Source: Marivita geojedonensis
GTDB lineage: Bacteria > Pseudomonadota > Alphaproteobacteria > Rhodobacterales > Rhodobacteraceae
Direction: 5' to 3'
Length of the DNA: 64,000 bases
Assembly (NCBI RefSeq): GCF_002115805.1
Contig: NZ_JFKC01000021.1
Coordinates: 1 to 64,000 of the forward strand
Below, in pieces: positions 61,987-64,000 of this stretch (within the stretch, counting starts at the first letter, position 1; every line of letters starts with the position of its first letter). The position numbers and the translations under genes were made by a program. The notes under the pieces are model-generated. The model saw only the letters and a program-made list of their open reading frames with translations. It did not search any database and was not told where the DNA came from.

Positions 61987-63933
61987 TTATCTCCGGGGTT
62001 TATCGAAGCGAATGGTTTCCATCAAAGCAGCAAACGCGCTGCGTTCTTCTCGGCTGATCGGGGCCCCGTTCGGACCCAGATCGTATTCGGTCTTGTCTTC
62101 GGACTGCGCCCGCTGCGCAGATTGCCGTGCCTGTGCCGCTTGGCTCAATCGCCATGTGAGCGTTTCGTCAGCGGCCCCGTAAAGGTCTTCGGCAGCCTCC
62201 GCGATTTCAGCATCAAGCCCGTTTCCGGCTTCGAGTTTCGCAAATTCTTCCGTGATTGTCTGACGTGCCAACTCGCGATCTCCGGGCTTGCGCAAGCACG
62301 GCGTGATCGCGACATGGCGTGTACGGCACAGCATTTCAAGGGCATCGGTGCCGACACTCGCATCAGCAGCGGCACGGATGTCCTCTGCCCCAAGCGCCGC
62401 GTTTCGCAGAAGGCTGTCCCGCAACGCCGCATGATCCTGATCGACACAGACCATAGCTTCAAGCTGCGTCTCGAATTCCGGGATCAGATCGGGGGCGGTG
62501 ATCAGCGCGGCAAGAATGACTGCCTCGCGAAGCCGGACCTCTACATCCTTGCCCCCCGAAACGAGCACCGAGGCGCGTGCGCCCTCGGATGGCTTTTGTG
62601 GCTGGCCAAAGCCACGTGACCGCGTGCCCGACGTGGTCGCCTTCGATGACCCTCTGAAGAGTTCCCAACGCAGCTGCTTGATTTCCTCGCCGTAATGGCT
62701 GCGCAGAGATGGATCCTGAATGGTTCGGATTTTCTCACGCAGGGTCTTGTCCAGCGCAGCCTTCCGTTCGGGGCTGTCAAAGACCCGGCCTTCCGTTTCC
62801 CGTCGCCAGAGAAGCTGCACCATCGGCTGAGCCGAGGCCAGGAGTGAACGCATCGCATCGCGGCCTTCGGACCGGATGAGGTCATCCGGATCCTTGCCTT
62901 CGGGCAACAGAACAAAGCGCAGCGACTTCCCAGCTTCAAGCAATGGCAAAGCGGTGTCGATCACACGATAGGCTGCGTTCAGACCGGCCTTGTCACCGTC
63001 CAGCGCCATGATCGGTTCGTCCGTGATGCGCCAAAGCATCTGAAGCTGGACGTCCGTCACAGCGGTCCCAAGGGGGGCCACCGCCGCTTCGAAACCAGCC
63101 GATGAAAGGGCAATGACATCCATGTAGCCTTCGGCCACGACCAAGGGCTGGCCCTTGCCGGCTGCCTCGCGCGCCGGGCCTTGATTGTAGAGTGTGCGGC
63201 TTTTGTCGAAGAGCGGCGTCTCCGGGCTGTTGAGGTATTTCGCATTGTCGTTTGGGTCCATCGCCCGGCCACCAAACGCAATGGTCCGGTCGCGGGCATC
63301 GCGGATCGGGAACATGATGCGATTGCGGAACGTGTCGTATGGCTTGCCGCCCTTTTGCGACGGCTTGGCCAAACCCGTTTCGAGTATCTGTTCGGGGGCG
63401 ACACCCTGCCCGGTCAGATGATCCCACAGCGTCTGCCAGCCCGAAGGTGCGAAACCAATGGTGAACCGGTCCTGTGTGGCGTCATCGAGCCCACGGCGGG
63501 ACAGGTAGTCCCGGGCTTCCGATCCGGCCCCGCTGCGCAGTTGAAGGCGATAAAACCGAACAGCCTGCTCCATAACCTCGACGAGCTTAGTGCGGTGATC
63601 TGCCTTTTCCTGTGCCTTGGGGTCTCGGGCAGGCATATGCATACCTGCCTCGGTCGCAAGGATCTCGACGGCTTCCATGAAGCCGACATTCTCGGTCTCG
63701 CGGACAAAGGAGATCGCATCGCCCTTGGCGTGGCAGCCGAAGCAATAATAATATCCCTTGCGGTCATCGACGTGGAAACTGGCCGATTTTTCCTGATGAA
63801 ACGGGCACGGCGCCCACATGTCGCCCTTGGCCTGATTGGACTTGCGCGTATCCCACAAAACCTTCCGCCCCACCACCTGGGACAGGCTGGTGCGGGTGCG
63901 CAGTTCATCCAGAAAATTGGGTGGCAGGCTCAT
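61987..63933 (-). CDS. dnaG: DNA primase
   Basis: 648 residues. The N-terminal CHC2 zinc finger (CPFHQEKSASFH, then YYCFGCHAKG), the TOPRIM core (VVAEGYMDVIAL, then MALDGDKAG) and a C-terminal helicase-interaction region are present. It makes RNA primers at the replication fork. ATG at 63933 (MSLPPNFLDELR) is the family start. dnaG-rpoD is the conserved remnant of the macromolecular synthesis operon; rpsU is not in this window. Confidence 0.97.
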   Translation of the reverse strand: MSLPPNFLDELRTRTSLSQVVGRKVLWDTRKSNQAKGDMWAPCPFHQEKSASFHVDDRKGYYYCFGCHAKGDAISFVRETENVGFMEAVEILATEAGMHMPARDPKAQEKADHRTKLVEVMEQAVRFYRLQLRSGAGSEARDYLSRRGLDDATQDRFTIGFAPSGWQTLWDHLTGQGVAPEQILETGLAKPSQKGGKPYDTFRNRIMFPIRDARDRTIAFGGRAMDPNDNAKYLNSPETPLFDKSRTLYNQGPAREAAGKGQPLVVAEGYMDVIALSSAGFEAAVAPLGTAVTDVQLQMLWRITDEPIMALDGDKAGLNAAYRVIDTALPLLEAGKSLRFVLLPEGKDPDDLIRSEGRDAMRSLLASAQPMVQLLWRRETEGRVFDSPERKAALDKTLREKIRTIQDPSLRSHYGEEIKQLRWELFRGSSKATTSGTRSRGFGQPQKPSEGARASVLVSGGKDVEVRLREAVILAALITAPDLIPEFETQLEAMVCVDQDHAALRDSLLRNAALGAEDIRAAADASVGTDALEMLCRTRHVAITPCLRKPGDRELARQTITEEFAKLEAGNGLDAEIAEAAEDLYGAADETLTWRLSQAAQARQSAQRAQSEDKTEYDLGPNGAPISREERSAFAALMETIRFDKPRR

Positions 63934-64000
63934 CCCCACAATATCGGGTCTGGCCGTGCGAGAGTCCAGTGGACGGTGTTCCGGGAATGCCGCGAAATGC
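63934..64000. other. Region upstream of dnaG to window end
   Basis: 67 bases upstream of dnaG. No gene start or stop can be supported; it probably contains the dnaG promoter or the edge of another gene. Confidence 0.3.

Overview
The window is one contiguous piece of an alphaproteobacterial chromosome, most likely from the family Rhodobacteraceae (Roseobacter group). The evidence is the gene content and style: a PutA with a divergent Lrp-type regulator, a tandem glycine riboswitch ahead of gcvT-gcvH-gcvP, nrdR-ribD next to a KpsC/KpsS/Wza capsule set, dnaG-rpoD-hlyU, frequent GTG/TTG starts and GC-rich codon use. No species can be named from the sequence alone.

Region 1 (1 to about 9.93 kb) looks accessory and is visibly more AT-rich than the rest. 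It holds a glutaminase cut by the window edge, a three-TM protein with a cyclic-nucleotide-binding (cNMP) domain, a CHASE2-type class III nucleotide cyclase downstream of a FecR-domain secretory protein with proline-rich repeats, a three-gene membrane/cNMP-like/DUF3307 operon, and a SulP transporter carrying both a STAS and a cNMP domain. Three readable cNMP-type modules around a single cyclase suggest a self-contained second-messenger module. The region ends in a decayed IS21-type transposase remnant next to the 3' end of tRNA-Leu(UAA), a common integration boundary.

Region 2 (10.1 to 27 kb) is chromosomal backbone: a TPR protein, putR/putA, rhomboid protease, GFA-family protein, ettA, trxC, two near-identical cold-shock genes flanking a Tat-exported L,D-transpeptidase, the tesA/ybbA/ybbP cluster, an inositol-monophosphatase-family enzyme and a Rossmann-fold protein.

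Region 3 (27 to 43.7 kb) has the glycine cleavage operon under a tandem glycine riboswitch, a cysteine-bearing Rrf2 regulator that shares a perfect FNR-type box with its divergent neighbour, gltX, a Tat-exported metallo-beta-lactamase-fold protein, a 19-repeat MORN protein, nadE, hpd with a divergent Lrp-type regulator, a trypsin-like protease and nadK.

Region 4 (43.8 to 64 kb) has glyA, leuA preceded by a leucine-rich leader peptide and alternative hairpins (a probable attenuator), a Lhr-type helicase, an MFS transporter, riboflavin genes split by a divergent capsule cassette (kpsS-wza-kpsC), nrdR with a perfect DnaA box upstream, and dnaG-rpoD-hlyU. Two intergenic sites share one architecture, a palindrome centred on GTCGAC then two bases then a TCAA-loop hairpin, with different stem sequences. 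This looks like a structured 3'-end element.

The best candidates for something not well described are the cyclase/cNMP module of region 1 and the double-hairpin element of region 4.
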